This document shows, one piece after another, positions 42,712-51,577 of a stretch of DNA of 64,000 bases. A program made the position numbers and the translations under genes. Within the stretch, counting starts at the first letter, position 1. The number at the start of each line of letters is the position of its first letter. Origin of the DNA: Pedococcus sp031456495 (GTDB lineage: Bacteria; Actinomycetota; Actinomycetes; Actinomycetales; Dermatophilaceae); contig NZ_JAVDUW010000001.1 of the NCBI RefSeq assembly GCF_031456495.1, forward strand, positions 372,001 to 436,000. The letters are read 5' to 3'. Under the pieces are notes generated by a model. That model was given only the letters and a program-made list of their open reading frames with translations, searched no databases and was not told the origin of the DNA.

Positions 42712-43311
42712 ATGGCACCCGCCCCCCGCGCCCTGGTCCTCGTCGACGTGCAGAACGACTTCTGCGAGGGCGGCTCCCTCGCCGTGGCCGGTGGTGCGGA
42801 GGTGGCGCGCCGGATCAGCACGCACGTGCGCGACCACCACGGGGAGTATGCCGCCGTGGTCGCCACCGCCGACTGGCACGAGGACCCGGGTGCGCACTTC
42901 AGCGACGCCCCCGACTACGTCGACTCCTGGCCGGTGCACTGCCGGGTCGGCACGGACGGCGCCCTGTTCCACCCCGGCGCCGAGGAGGCGTTCGAGCACG
43001 TCGACGCGGTCTTCCGCAAGGGCCAGCACAGTGCGGCCTACAGCGGCTTCGAGGGGTCCACGGCCGAGGGCGACCGGCGTGTGGGGCTCGCGGACTGGCT
43101 GCGCCAGCGCGGCGTCGAGGAGGTCGACGTCGTCGGCATCGCCACCGACCACTGCGTCCGTGCGACCGCGCTCGACGCTGCGCGCGAGGGCTTCGTCACC
43201 ACGGTCCTGCTGGACCTCACCGCGGGAGTGGCCCCGCAGACGACCGCGGCAGCGCTCGAGGAGCTCGCGGCCGCGGGCGTCGTCCTGACCGGCCACCCCG
43301 CGGGCGCCTGA
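42712..43311 (+). CDS. pncA: Nicotinamidase
   Basis: A 199-residue amidase converting nicotinamide to nicotinate. The catalytic triad is Asp12 in LVDVQNDFCEGG, Lys near 103 in FRKGQHSAAYSGF and Cys148 in GIATDHCVRAT; DWHEDPGAHF provides metal ligands. Its ATG is 9 nt after the kynU stop, and a TAGCGT hexamer formed by that stop lies 6 nt before the ATG, so it may have its own leaderless promoter. With pncB it completes salvage from nicotinamide. Confidence 0.95.
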   Translation: MAPAPRALVLVDVQNDFCEGGSLAVAGGAEVARRISTHVRDHHGEYAAVVATADWHEDPGAHFSDAPDYVDSWPVHCRVGTDGALFHPGAEEAFEHVDAVFRKGQHSAAYSGFEGSTAEGDRRVGLADWLRQRGVEEVDVVGIATDHCVRATALDAAREGFVTTVLLDLTAGVAPQTTAAALEELAAAGVVLTGHPAGA

Positions 43312-43331
43312 GCACACCTCCGTCGGCGCCG

Positions 43332-44171
43332 TCAGCCGGCGGTGAGGAACTCGTGGGCGCCGCGGATGCGGGTGCGCAGCAGGGCCCGCGTGCGGCTGCC
43401 GTCCAGGACCAGCCGGGCCGCACCCCCGACCCCCGCCTCGGCCCGGGTCGTGCTGGCCAGGCGCGAGGCGTCGAGCCCGTCGCGAGCGGCGACGAGCAGG
43501 CCGATCTCGTGTCGGCTCAGCGCGTCCGGCCCGACGGCATGGAGCACCCCGGAGAGCTCCCGCTCGACGACCTCGAGCAGCACGTCGGCAAGGTCGTCGA
43601 CGTGCACCGGGCACTTGACGTCGTCGGTGAACAGCGCGCCCTCCCGGGTCCCCGTCGCCAGGTCGTGGACGAGCTGCTCCGTCGGCGAGAGGCGTCCGCG
43701 GGACGAGCCGAGGACCACCGACGGACGGACGACCGCGGCCCCGGGCGCGCACGCGAGCACCGCCTGCTCCGCGGCAACCTTGGAGCGGCCGTACGGCTCG
43801 ACGGCATCCGGCTCGTCGTCCTCGGTGTAGTGGTCGCGGTCGCCCCGGAAGACCACGTCGCTGGAGACGTGCAGCAGCCGTGCGCCGTGGTCGGCGCAGG
43901 CGAGGGCCACGTGCGCGGCGCCACCCGCCGTGGTCGCCCAGTCGTCCTGCCGGTATGCCGTGTGGACGACGACGTCCGGGCGCACCTGGGCGAGCAGCGC
44001 ACTGGTCGCCGCGAGCTCGCGCAGGTCGACCCGCCTCACCTCGCGCCCCGCTGCATCCGCAGGGCGCGAGGTGAGGAACGTGCCGACGACGTCGTGACCG
44101 GCGGCCTGCGCGCGCTCGGCCACCGCCCGCCCCAGCGCCCCGCTGGCGCCGGTGACGAGCAGACGGGTCAG
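43332..44171 (-). CDS. RmlD-like NAD(P)-dependent sugar-nucleotide reductase family protein
   Basis: A 279-residue extended SDR: LLVTGASGALGRAVAE at the start, HTAYRQDDW near 90, VSSDVVF near 125 and YGRSKVAAEQ with the catalytic Y-x3-K near 155. It resembles dTDP-4-dehydrorhamnose reductases, but no rhamnose pathway is near. No ATG or GTG fits: the frame at its conserved N-terminus begins with CTG at 44171, overlapping the 5'-nucleotidase TGA (CTGA). A CTG start coupled to the upstream gene is the best reading. Confidence 0.8.
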   Translation of the reverse strand: MTRLLVTGASGALGRAVAERAQAAGHDVVGTFLTSRPADAAGREVRRVDLRELAATSALLAQVRPDVVVHTAYRQDDWATTAGGAAHVALACADHGARLLHVSSDVVFRGDRDHYTEDDEPDAVEPYGRSKVAAEQAVLACAPGAAVVRPSVVLGSSRGRLSPTEQLVHDLATGTREGALFTDDVKCPVHVDDLADVLLEVVERELSGVLHAVGPDALSRHEIGLLVAARDGLDASRLASTTRAEAGVGGAARLVLDGSRTRALLRTRIRGAHEFLTAG

Positions 44172-46072
44172 TGGCGGCCGCCCTCGGAGGCACCCTCGAC
44201 GATGACCGGCTGCCCGTCGGCGACGAGCTTCCAGTCGTAGGTGGTGAAGGTGGTCGGGTCGATCGTCCCCTGCTGGGTGACCCAGTCGATGATGAGCTGG
44301 CGGATCTCCGCCTGGGCGTTGTAGACGACCGGCGCCGTCGTCACACCGGGGAAGCCGCCGCCACCGGACTGGCGGTAGTTGTTGATGGCGATGACGAACT
44401 GCGCGGCCGGGTCGAGCGCCTTGCCGTCGTAGGTCAGGTTGGTGATCCGCGAGCCGACGGGCTGGGCGATGTCGATGTCGTAGGCCAGGGAGGCGTCGAG
44501 CCCGCCCATGACGTCGTAGTTGTAGTCCGGCGTGCCGTTCGGCGCCGTCGACGTGACGGCCCGGGTCACCTGGTCGGGGTTGTACGGGCCCGTGCCGGTG
44601 ACCTGCTGGAAGTACCGGGCGGAGTACTCGAGGTAGTCCTTGACCTGGGCGCCCGTGAAGACGATCCCCAGCAGCGTGTTGTCGTAGATGTAGAGCCCCG
44701 CGACGTCGCGGACGGTCACGTTGCCGGCCGGGATCGCGGCGTCGGGGTTGAACGGCGCGGCGATCGAGAGCACCGGCAGCGACTCCTGCGGCGTCCCGAC
44801 GAGCGCGGCCTTCACGGCTTGGCCCTGCACGTGGTTGATGAAGTCGAGGGCGGCGGTGTCCTCGAACCGCGCGGTCGCCGCGGACATCGCCAGGGTGCAC
44901 GTGCCGATGACCGAGTTGACGTAGGTGCGCACGACCGCGTGGTCGTCGGCGAGGAGGGCGGCCACGGTGTCGTCCTCGGGGACGTTCTTGGAGTCGAGGA
45001 GGTGGGAGTGCACGTCCTGCAGCACGTAGCGCTTGCCGTCGTGGGTGACGTCGAAGTCGATGACCGACAGGCGCATGCCCCACTTGAGCGGCTCGGTGAG
45101 CAGGACCTTCTTGCCCGCGGTGACCTTGCTGTCGACGAAGCGCTCGACGATCTCGACGTGCGAGTGCCCGACGAGGACGGCGTCGATGCCGGCGACCTGC
45201 TCGGCCAGCTGGGTGGAGGCGTTCTCCGGGTAGGGCAGGGCGTCGCCGTACGAGGACGTGGACTCAGAGCCGGAGTGGCACGCGACGACGACGAGGTCGC
45301 AGCCGGCCTGCTTCAGCTTCGGCACGAAGACCTTGGCCTGCTCGACGATGCCGGGGAAGCGGAGCTGGCCGTCGACGTTGGCCTTGTCCCAGATGGCCAC
45401 GCCGGGCGTGACCAGACCGAGGATGCCGACCTTGAGCGGCTTGGCGACGCCCGGCACCTTGAAGCTGCGGATGAGGAACGGCTTGAACGCGGGTGCGCCG
45501 GTGGTCCAGTCGACCGTGTTGGCCGACAGCAGCGGGAAGTCGCACTGGGACTCGAACGTGCGCAGGGTGTCGATGCCGTAGTTGAACTCGTGGTTGCCCA
45601 GCGCGGCGGCGTCGTAGCCGATCTGGTTCATGGCGATCGCCATCGGGTGCTTCGAGCCGCCCGTGATCGGGTCGATGCGCGCGTAGTAGTACGACAGCGG
45701 CGTGCCCTGGATGGTGTCGCCGGCGTCGAGCATGAGGGTCCGGTCGGTGCCGCGCTCGGCGCGCACGCCGGCGACGAGGGTGGCGATCTTGACCAGGCCG
45801 ACGTCGTTGTGCTTGGAGTCGTCGTACTCGGCGTCCTTGAAGTAGTCCCAGTTGAGGACGTTGCCGTGCGTGTCCGTGGTGCCCATGACCGTGAGCCGGT
45901 AGGACGCGGACCCACCCTGCTTCGGCCCCTTCTCCTGGGCCGCGTGGGCGGTGCCACTGCCGAGGAACGCGGCGCCGGCGCCGGCACCACCGACGGCGGC
46001 CATCGCCAGCATCTCCCTCCGGGAGCGCTCGGTGGCGATCAGGCGGGCGACGGCGGAGTCGGGAGTGGGCAT
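44168..46072 (-). CDS. Secreted 5'-nucleotidase/2',3'-cyclic phosphodiesterase
   Basis: A 634-residue exported enzyme. Residues 16-45 have a twin-arginine-type signal (RSRREMLAMAAVGGAGAG, ending AHA). The metallophosphatase domain shows TTDTHGNVLNW, LDAGDTIQG, ALGNHEFNYG and VGHSHVEI. The C-terminal nucleotide-binding domain shows NTLLGIVFTGAQVKDYLEYSA and INNYRQSGGGG. It likely salvages phosphate or nucleosides outside the cell. ATG at 46072 has AGGAGG upstream. Confidence 0.93.
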   Translation of the reverse strand: MPTPDSAVARLIATERSRREMLAMAAVGGAGAGAAFLGSGTAHAAQEKGPKQGGSASYRLTVMGTTDTHGNVLNWDYFKDAEYDDSKHNDVGLVKIATLVAGVRAERGTDRTLMLDAGDTIQGTPLSYYYARIDPITGGSKHPMAIAMNQIGYDAAALGNHEFNYGIDTLRTFESQCDFPLLSANTVDWTTGAPAFKPFLIRSFKVPGVAKPLKVGILGLVTPGVAIWDKANVDGQLRFPGIVEQAKVFVPKLKQAGCDLVVVACHSGSESTSSYGDALPYPENASTQLAEQVAGIDAVLVGHSHVEIVERFVDSKVTAGKKVLLTEPLKWGMRLSVIDFDVTHDGKRYVLQDVHSHLLDSKNVPEDDTVAALLADDHAVVRTYVNSVIGTCTLAMSAATARFEDTAALDFINHVQGQAVKAALVGTPQESLPVLSIAAPFNPDAAIPAGNVTVRDVAGLYIYDNTLLGIVFTGAQVKDYLEYSARYFQQVTGTGPYNPDQVTRAVTSTAPNGTPDYNYDVMGGLDASLAYDIDIAQPVGSRITNLTYDGKALDPAAQFVIAINNYRQSGGGGFPGVTTAPVVYNAQAEIRQLIIDWVTQQGTIDPTTFTTYDWKLVADGQPVIVEGASEGGRH

Positions 46073-46300
46073 CAGGACCTCCTGGGACCTCGGTGACCTC
46101 GTGGGTCGGTGGGCGTCCGCGACGGCTTGCGGGTGCGGGCGTCGGCGACGTGGCGAAGGCTCCACCCTAGCCTCGGCCCGACGGCCCGGGGAGACCCCGG
46201 ACGGTATGGATTCGGCCAGCACGACCGGCCATGCCACGGTTCGCCGGGCGGCCATCCAGCCGTCGCCAGCGGGTCGTCCGGGGTTCGCCGGCGGGCTCGT

Positions 46301-46702
46301 TCAGGGGTGTGCCGTGCGCACGCGGGCGACCAGCGAACGGTGCTCGGCGACCCAGCCCGGCGCCGGCCGCACGGGCATACCCACCTCGATGCCCGTGCTC
46401 GCCTCGTCCCACACCCGCACGTCCACCCTGTCCCCCGCCGGCCACGGGGTCAGCCGCAGCGCGACGCCGCTGCCGCCGTCACGCCACGACACCGGGCGGC
46501 CCTGCTCGAGCTCGTCCAGGCCCGCCTCCCACTCGGCCAGGTCGGCGCGGGACACGACGTCGGGCCAGCTCGCACGGACCGCTCCGACGACCTCGACCAC
46601 GACGTCCAGGTCGTCGGAGCCCTCCGGGGCCCCCAGGACCCGGACGACGAGGCCGGCCGTGGGGTCGACGAGCCGGACGAGCTCCAGCGGCCCCGGCTCC
46701 AC
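46301..46702 (-). CDS. DUF5959-like hypothetical protein
   Basis: A 133-residue mostly beta protein: LVRLVDPTAGLVVRVLG, DDLDVVVEVVGAVRASWP and WPAGDRVDVRVWDEAST. It resembles DUF5959, of unknown function. GTG at 46702 lies 3 nt after the hmgA stop, so it is the second gene of the hmgA transcript, but a link to tyrosine breakdown is unproven. Confidence 0.65.
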   Translation of the reverse strand: MEPGPLELVRLVDPTAGLVVRVLGAPEGSDDLDVVVEVVGAVRASWPDVVSRADLAEWEAGLDELEQGRPVSWRDGGSGVALRLTPWPAGDRVDVRVWDEASTGIEVGMPVRPAPGWVAEHRSLVARVRTAHP

Positions 46703-46705
46703 GGG

Positions 46706-47971
46706 TCAGCCGATCGAGTAGTCGGAACCGTCCCGCGAGCGCCCGGCGCTCCACGACAGGGCGTACTTCCCGTCGTCGACGGCCAGCCCCGCCTCCCCCA
46801 GCTCCAGCGGCCGGAACGTGTCGACCATGACGGCGAGCTCGTCGAAGTACTCCACGCCGATCGACGCCTCGGACGCCCCGGGCTGCGGGCCGTGCGCGTG
46901 GCCGCCGGGGTGCACCGAGATCGAGCCCCTGCCGATGCCCGAGCCCTTGCGCGCCTCGTAGTCGCCGTCGACGTAGAACATGATCTCGTCGCTGTCGACG
47001 TTGGAGTGGTAGTACGGCACCGGGATCGACAGCGGGTGGTAGTCGACCTTGCGGGGCACGAAGTTGCAGATGACGAAGTTCCAGCCCTCGAACACCTGGT
47101 GCACGGGCGGCGGCTGGTGCACGCGACCGGTGATGGGCTCGAAATCGCGGACGTTGAAGGCGTAGGGGTACAGGCAGCCGTCCCAGCCGACGACGTCGAG
47201 CGGGTGGAACGGCAGCTCGTGGACGGTGCCGACGATGCCGGACGGGCCGTTCCCGCGATGCTTGATGTAGACCTCGGACTCGTCGGTGGCCTTGTCCCCC
47301 ACGTCCTCGGCGAGCAGCGGTCCCTGCGGCGCCCGCAGGTCGCGCTCGCAGTACGGCGCGTGCTCGAGCAGCTGGCCGTACTTGGACAGGTAGCGCTTCG
47401 GCGGCGTGATGTGGCTGTTGGCCTCGATGCAGTACGCCCGCAGCGGGTCCTTGGTCGAGCGCTTGGGGATCCAGCGGTGGGTGGTCGCCCGCGGGATGAC
47501 GAGGTAGTCGCCCTCGGCCACGTCGAACGCCCCGAAGACCGTCTCGACCCGGGCCCGGCCGCGCTCGACGTAGACGCACTCGTCGCCGATCCCGTTGCGG
47601 TACCACGGGCTCGGCGCACCGGCCACGGCATACGAGATGCGCACGTCCCCGTTGCCGAGGACGAGCCGGCGCCCGGTCACGACGTCGGTGTCCTTGACCT
47701 GCTTCGGCGTGAAGAGGTCGTGCAGCTTGAGGTGCCGCGGCTGGAGCGGGTGGTTCGGCGTCGTGGAGAGGTCCGGCAGGACCCACTCGCGGGCGCCGGA
47801 GACGGTCGACGGGATGGTGCGGTGGTAGAGCAGCGAGGAGTCCGAGGAGAAGCCCTCCTCCCCCATGAGCTCCTCGTAGTACAGCTCACCGGGCTTGCCG
47901 CGGCCGCCGGGACGCCGGTGCTGGGTGTGCCGCTTGGGCGGGATGCTGCCCATCGCCTGGTAGTGCGCCAT
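46706..47971 (-). CDS. hmgA: Homogentisate 1,2-dioxygenase
   Basis: A 421-residue ring-cleaving dioxygenase converting homogentisate to maleylacetoacetate. The cupin region carries ATTHRWIP, HPGGHAHGPQPGASEAS and ELAVMVDTFRPLEL; iron ligands His/Glu/His lie in the last third. The actinobacterial form begins MAHYQAMGSIPPKRHTQHR. It is the central step of tyrosine degradation, with hpd and fahA encoded a few kilobases away. Confidence 0.94.
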   Translation of the reverse strand: MAHYQAMGSIPPKRHTQHRRPGGRGKPGELYYEELMGEEGFSSDSSLLYHRTIPSTVSGAREWVLPDLSTTPNHPLQPRHLKLHDLFTPKQVKDTDVVTGRRLVLGNGDVRISYAVAGAPSPWYRNGIGDECVYVERGRARVETVFGAFDVAEGDYLVIPRATTHRWIPKRSTKDPLRAYCIEANSHITPPKRYLSKYGQLLEHAPYCERDLRAPQGPLLAEDVGDKATDESEVYIKHRGNGPSGIVGTVHELPFHPLDVVGWDGCLYPYAFNVRDFEPITGRVHQPPPVHQVFEGWNFVICNFVPRKVDYHPLSIPVPYYHSNVDSDEIMFYVDGDYEARKGSGIGRGSISVHPGGHAHGPQPGASEASIGVEYFDELAVMVDTFRPLELGEAGLAVDDGKYALSWSAGRSRDGSDYSIG

Positions 47972-48190
47972 CGCTCGCTCTCTCGTCGTCGAAAGGGGTG
48001 CTGGGTCCGAGCATGTCACGCCGGTCACGCGCCCGTGGCCCGACTCCCCCGCGCCCGGTGGCGACGGCGCAGGTGGGCGCTACTGCACCTGGATGAGCCC
48101 GACCGCACGGCATCGCGGGAGACTCGGGCCAACCCCCTCCAAGGCCACTGCAAACGGTGGCGCCACCTTCGAGAAAAAGGGGTTCGACCC

Positions 48191-49357
48191 ATGTCCATCG
48201 ACGACCTGGTCGCGGCGACGTCGCGACCGTACCGATCGCTGCTCTGGGACCTCGACTGGTGGGGGACGCTGTTCCAGTCCCGCCAGCTCGGGTTCGACAT
48301 GCAGGCGCAGACGCAGTCCAACTGGTGCTGGGCCGCGACGTCGACGAGCGTGTCGCACTACTACTGGTTCTGGAGCTCGTGGACCCAGTGTCGCGTCGCC
48401 AACGCCGAGCTCGGTCGCACGGACGCCTGCAACACCCCGGTCCCGGCCGCGGCCAACGTGCCCTGGTACCTCGACCGCGCCCTGACCCGCACGAACAACT
48501 TCGTCAGCATCACCGGCCCGGCGACCTTCAGCCAGGTGAAGGCGGAGATCGACGCCGGCCGGCCCGTCGGCGCCCGCATCGGCTGGAGCGGCGGTGGCGG
48601 CCACTTCATGTGCATCTACGGCTACAGCCGGTTCCTCGGCCACGAGTACTTTGACATCGACGACCCGATCTACGGCAAGTCGCACCTGAGCGTCGCCGAC
48701 TTCTCCACGAACTACCAGGGCAGCGGCACCTGGACCCATACGTACTACACGAAGAGGTACTTCAGGTTGCCCATCATCCCGATCCTCGTGGCCGAGCCGA
48801 TCCTGCGGAAGATCTGGGACGTGCGCCCGCTGCTCAAGCTCAAGCAGGCGCCGTATGCCGAGGCCGCCCGCGAGTCCGCCGGCGACACCAGCGCCTCGCT
48901 CGGCCTGGCCCAGCCGGTCTACTCCGTCGGCCTCGACGCGCTCACCGGGCGGCGCAAGGCGGCGCCGACCGGGGAACCCGTCGGCCTGCGGGTCTACGAG
49001 ACGCTGGAGGGCGTGCCCCAGGCGTGGTTCGACGTCGACGACAGCCGGGAGGGCGAGGTCCGCGGGATGTCCTCGTCCCCGCACCACCTCGAGCCGTTCC
49101 GCGCCGCCCTCGAGGTCGCGGTCGACCGGGCCGGGGAGGACGAGCGCGAGTGCCAGCTGCGGCTCTACCGCGTGCCCGCCCTGAACTTCGAGGCGCTGTG
49201 GCTGAGCTACGAGGGCGGCGAGGGCGACCAGCTCGTCCCGCTCACCGCCGTCGGACCGCTGCCGGCCGGTGAGCCGGTGCCGTTCGCGGACGCCGTCGGG
49301 TCGCTGCGCGAGGCGGCGCGGGCCCTCGGCGACATGGACGACACCATGGGCGCCTGA
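48191..49357 (+). CDS. Papain-like cysteine protease
   Basis: A 388-residue protein. The first 190 residues form a papain-like (PF12385/C39-type) domain: Cys46 in QSNWCWAATSTSVSHYYW, His137 in GGGHFMCIYGYS, and Asp in YFDIDDPIYG. The second half is an unrelated all-beta/alpha region of unknown function (VYETLEGVPQAWFDVDDS). There is no signal peptide or membrane helix. ATG at 48191 with AAAGGGG 9 nt upstream. It lies alone between hmgA and the fahA operon. Targets are unknown. Confidence 0.8.
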   Translation: MSIDDLVAATSRPYRSLLWDLDWWGTLFQSRQLGFDMQAQTQSNWCWAATSTSVSHYYWFWSSWTQCRVANAELGRTDACNTPVPAAANVPWYLDRALTRTNNFVSITGPATFSQVKAEIDAGRPVGARIGWSGGGGHFMCIYGYSRFLGHEYFDIDDPIYGKSHLSVADFSTNYQGSGTWTHTYYTKRYFRLPIIPILVAEPILRKIWDVRPLLKLKQAPYAEAARESAGDTSASLGLAQPVYSVGLDALTGRRKAAPTGEPVGLRVYETLEGVPQAWFDVDDSREGEVRGMSSSPHHLEPFRAALEVAVDRAGEDERECQLRLYRVPALNFEALWLSYEGGEGDQLVPLTAVGPLPAGEPVPFADAVGSLREAARALGDMDDTMGA

Positions 49358-49431
49358 CGGCCGTCCTGGAGCCCCACCGGCGTCGCAGTCGGCGCCGCGC
49401 GGCCGGTCCGCGCGGCGCCGACGCGCGCCAG

Positions 49432-49437
49432 TAGGGT
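49432..49437 (+). promoter_or_regulatory. Leaderless -10 element (TAGGGT) of the fahA operon
   Basis: TAGGGT ends 7 nt before ATG at 49445. Confidence 0.5.
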
Positions 49438-49444
49438 GCGCGTC

Positions 49445-50311
49445 ATGACGAGGTTGTCGGACGCCGCCGCACCCCGCCCCGCCGAGCCCGGCCTCTTCGC
49501 CGGCCTCGTCGACGACGCGGCGGTCTTCCCGCCGGGCAACGCCCCCCTCGACGAGGCCGTGCGGATGCACCGGGTGCACCGCACCAGCTGGTATGCCGGG
49601 CTCGTCGGCCCGCTCCTCGTCCCCGCCTCCGCGGCGGGAGACCTCGTACCGCTGGCCGCCGGCGCGGACGCCGACCCGTTGAGGGTGGCCGTCATCGGTC
49701 GCCCGGGCACCCCTGTCGAGCAGGTGGTCGACGCGGTCGCCCGGCTGCGGTCGGCCGACGGCGTCGAGGTCGTCGGGGTCGAGCGCGGGTGGGAGCCGTC
49801 GTGGCGCGAGGCGCCGGACCCGGGCGTGCCACTGACCCTCGAGGTGCCGCGCGGCGACGCGCAGGTCGAGGCGGTCGCCGACATCGCGGCGGACGCCTCC
49901 GACAACCGCCCGCTGCAGGCGAAGTTCCGCACCGGTGCCACCGACACGTGGGCCTGGCCCGACGAGCGCGAGCTCGCGGCGTTCGTGCGCACCGCGGTCG
50001 ACCAAGACCTCGGCTTCAAGCTCACCGGCGGCCTGCACCACGCCGTCCGCGGCTCCCACGACGGGCAGGAGCAGCACGGCCTGCTCAACGTCCTCGTCGC
50101 TGTGCGGTGGGCCCTCAACGGCGACGACGTCGACGAGCTGGTGCCGCTGCTGTCCGAGCGCGACCCGGGCGTCCTGGTCCCCCACGTCACCCGCATGAGC
50201 GCCGCCGACGCCGCCATCGTGCGTGCCTTCTTCCCGGCATACGGCTGCTGCGGCGTCACCGACCCGATCACCGAGCTGGCCGCCCTCGGCCTCCTGGAGG
50301 AGCACGCATGA
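49445..50311 (+). CDS. Conserved protein of unknown function coupled to fahA
   Basis: A 288-residue soluble protein, apparently a beta/alpha barrel: LFAGLVDDAAVFPPGNAPLDEAV near the start, then AKFRTGATDTWAWPDERELAAFVRTA and KLTGGLHHAVRG around 180-200, and a C-terminal AFFPAYGCCGVTDP. The conserved KFRTG, FKLTGGLHH and DDAAVFPPG suggest a real active site. Its stop overlaps the fahA start (ATGA), so its role is likely in the same pathway. No maleylacetoacetate isomerase is otherwise visible, making this a candidate by position only. Confidence 0.75.
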   Translation: MTRLSDAAAPRPAEPGLFAGLVDDAAVFPPGNAPLDEAVRMHRVHRTSWYAGLVGPLLVPASAAGDLVPLAAGADADPLRVAVIGRPGTPVEQVVDAVARLRSADGVEVVGVERGWEPSWREAPDPGVPLTLEVPRGDAQVEAVADIAADASDNRPLQAKFRTGATDTWAWPDERELAAFVRTAVDQDLGFKLTGGLHHAVRGSHDGQEQHGLLNVLVAVRWALNGDDVDELVPLLSERDPGVLVPHVTRMSAADAAIVRAFFPAYGCCGVTDPITELAALGLLEEHA

Positions 50312-51552
50312 CCACGTCCTGGATCGACCTCGCCGAGGACGACGCGTTCGGCCTCGACAACCTGCCGTACGGCGTCTTCTCCACCGAGGGCACCGACCCC
50401 CGCGTGGGGGTGCGCGTCGGCGAGTGGGTGCTCGACGCCGGCGCGGTGGCGCGGATCGGCCGCGACGCCGTCGGTGTGGGCGACGGCCCGGACCTCACCG
50501 CCGCGTGGGAGCGCCCGAGCCTCAACGCGTTCCTCGAGCTCGGGCGACCCGCGTGGACGGTCGCCCGGTCGTGGCTGCAGGAGGTGCTCACGGACCCGGT
50601 GCACGAGGAGCGCACCCGCCCCCACCTCGTCCCGGTCGGCGACGTGGTCATGCACCTGCCGATCGAGGTCGCGGACTACGTCGACTTCTACGCCGGCGAG
50701 CACCACGCGACCAACGTCGGCCGGATCTTCCGCCCCGACTCCGAGCCGCTGACCCCCAACTGGAAGCACCTGCCCATCGGATACCACGGCCGGTCCGGCA
50801 CGGTCGTCGTGTCGGGGACCGACGTCGTCCGGCCGAGCGGGCAGCGCAAGGCCCCGAGCGACCCCGCGCCGACGTTCGGGCCCAGCCGCAAGCTCGACAT
50901 CGAGGCCGAGCTCGGTTTCGTCGTCGGCGGCTCGTCCCGCGTCGGCCACCCGGTCCCGATCGACCAGGCCGGCGAGCACCTCTTCGGCGTCGTGCTGCTC
51001 AACGACTGGAGCGCCCGCGACATCCAGGCGTGGGAGTACGTCCCGCTCGGCCCCTTCCTCGGCAAGTCGTTCGCCACGTCGATCTCACCGTGGGTCGTCA
51101 CCATGGACGCGCTGGCCGCGGCCCGCGTGGACCTCCCGGGACAGGACCCGGAGCCGCTGCCGTACCTGCGGGGCACCGGCGACGCGGCCCTGGGCCTCGA
51201 CGTCCACTACGAGGTCGTGTGGAACGGCACCGTGGTGTCGCGGCCCGAGTACCGGGACATGTACTGGTCGCCGGCGCAGATGCTCGCGCACCTGACGGTC
51301 AACGGCGCCTCGTTGCGCAGCGGCGACCTGTTCGGGTCCGGGACCATCTCGGGCACCGAGCCGCGCACGCGGGGCAGCTTCCTGGAGCTCACGTGGAACG
51401 GCACCGAGCCGGTGACCCTGGACGACGGCAGCACCCGGTCCTTCATCGAGGACGGCGACACGCTCGTCCTGCGGGCCTGGGCGCCCGGACCCGGCGGCGT
51501 GCGGATCGGGCTCGGCGAGGTGAGCGGGACGGTCGTCCCGGCCGCCGGCTAG
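50308..51552 (+). CDS. fahA: Fumarylacetoacetase
   Basis: A 414-residue enzyme hydrolysing fumarylacetoacetate to fumarate and acetoacetate, the last step of tyrosine degradation. Marks: YVDFYAGEHHATNVGRIFRP, PIGYHGRSGTVVVSG, KLDIEAELGFVVG, LLNDWSARDIQAWEYVPLGPF and GSGTISG. Metal ligands Asp/Glu lie in these blocks. ATG at 50308 has GGAGGAG upstream and overlaps the preceding gene. Confidence 0.95.
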   Translation: MTTSWIDLAEDDAFGLDNLPYGVFSTEGTDPRVGVRVGEWVLDAGAVARIGRDAVGVGDGPDLTAAWERPSLNAFLELGRPAWTVARSWLQEVLTDPVHEERTRPHLVPVGDVVMHLPIEVADYVDFYAGEHHATNVGRIFRPDSEPLTPNWKHLPIGYHGRSGTVVVSGTDVVRPSGQRKAPSDPAPTFGPSRKLDIEAELGFVVGGSSRVGHPVPIDQAGEHLFGVVLLNDWSARDIQAWEYVPLGPFLGKSFATSISPWVVTMDALAAARVDLPGQDPEPLPYLRGTGDAALGLDVHYEVVWNGTVVSRPEYRDMYWSPAQMLAHLTVNGASLRSGDLFGSGTISGTEPRTRGSFLELTWNGTEPVTLDDGSTRSFIEDGDTLVLRAWAPGPGGVRIGLGEVSGTVVPAAG

Positions 51553-51577
51553 GCCACCTGCCGGTTGCCGCTTGCCG

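Noticed and set aside
40063..44193. Very long antisense open frame across pncB, kynU and pncA
   Set aside because: Long stop-free antisense frames are expected at this GC. The encoded sequence has no motif, while the plus-strand genes are clear families.
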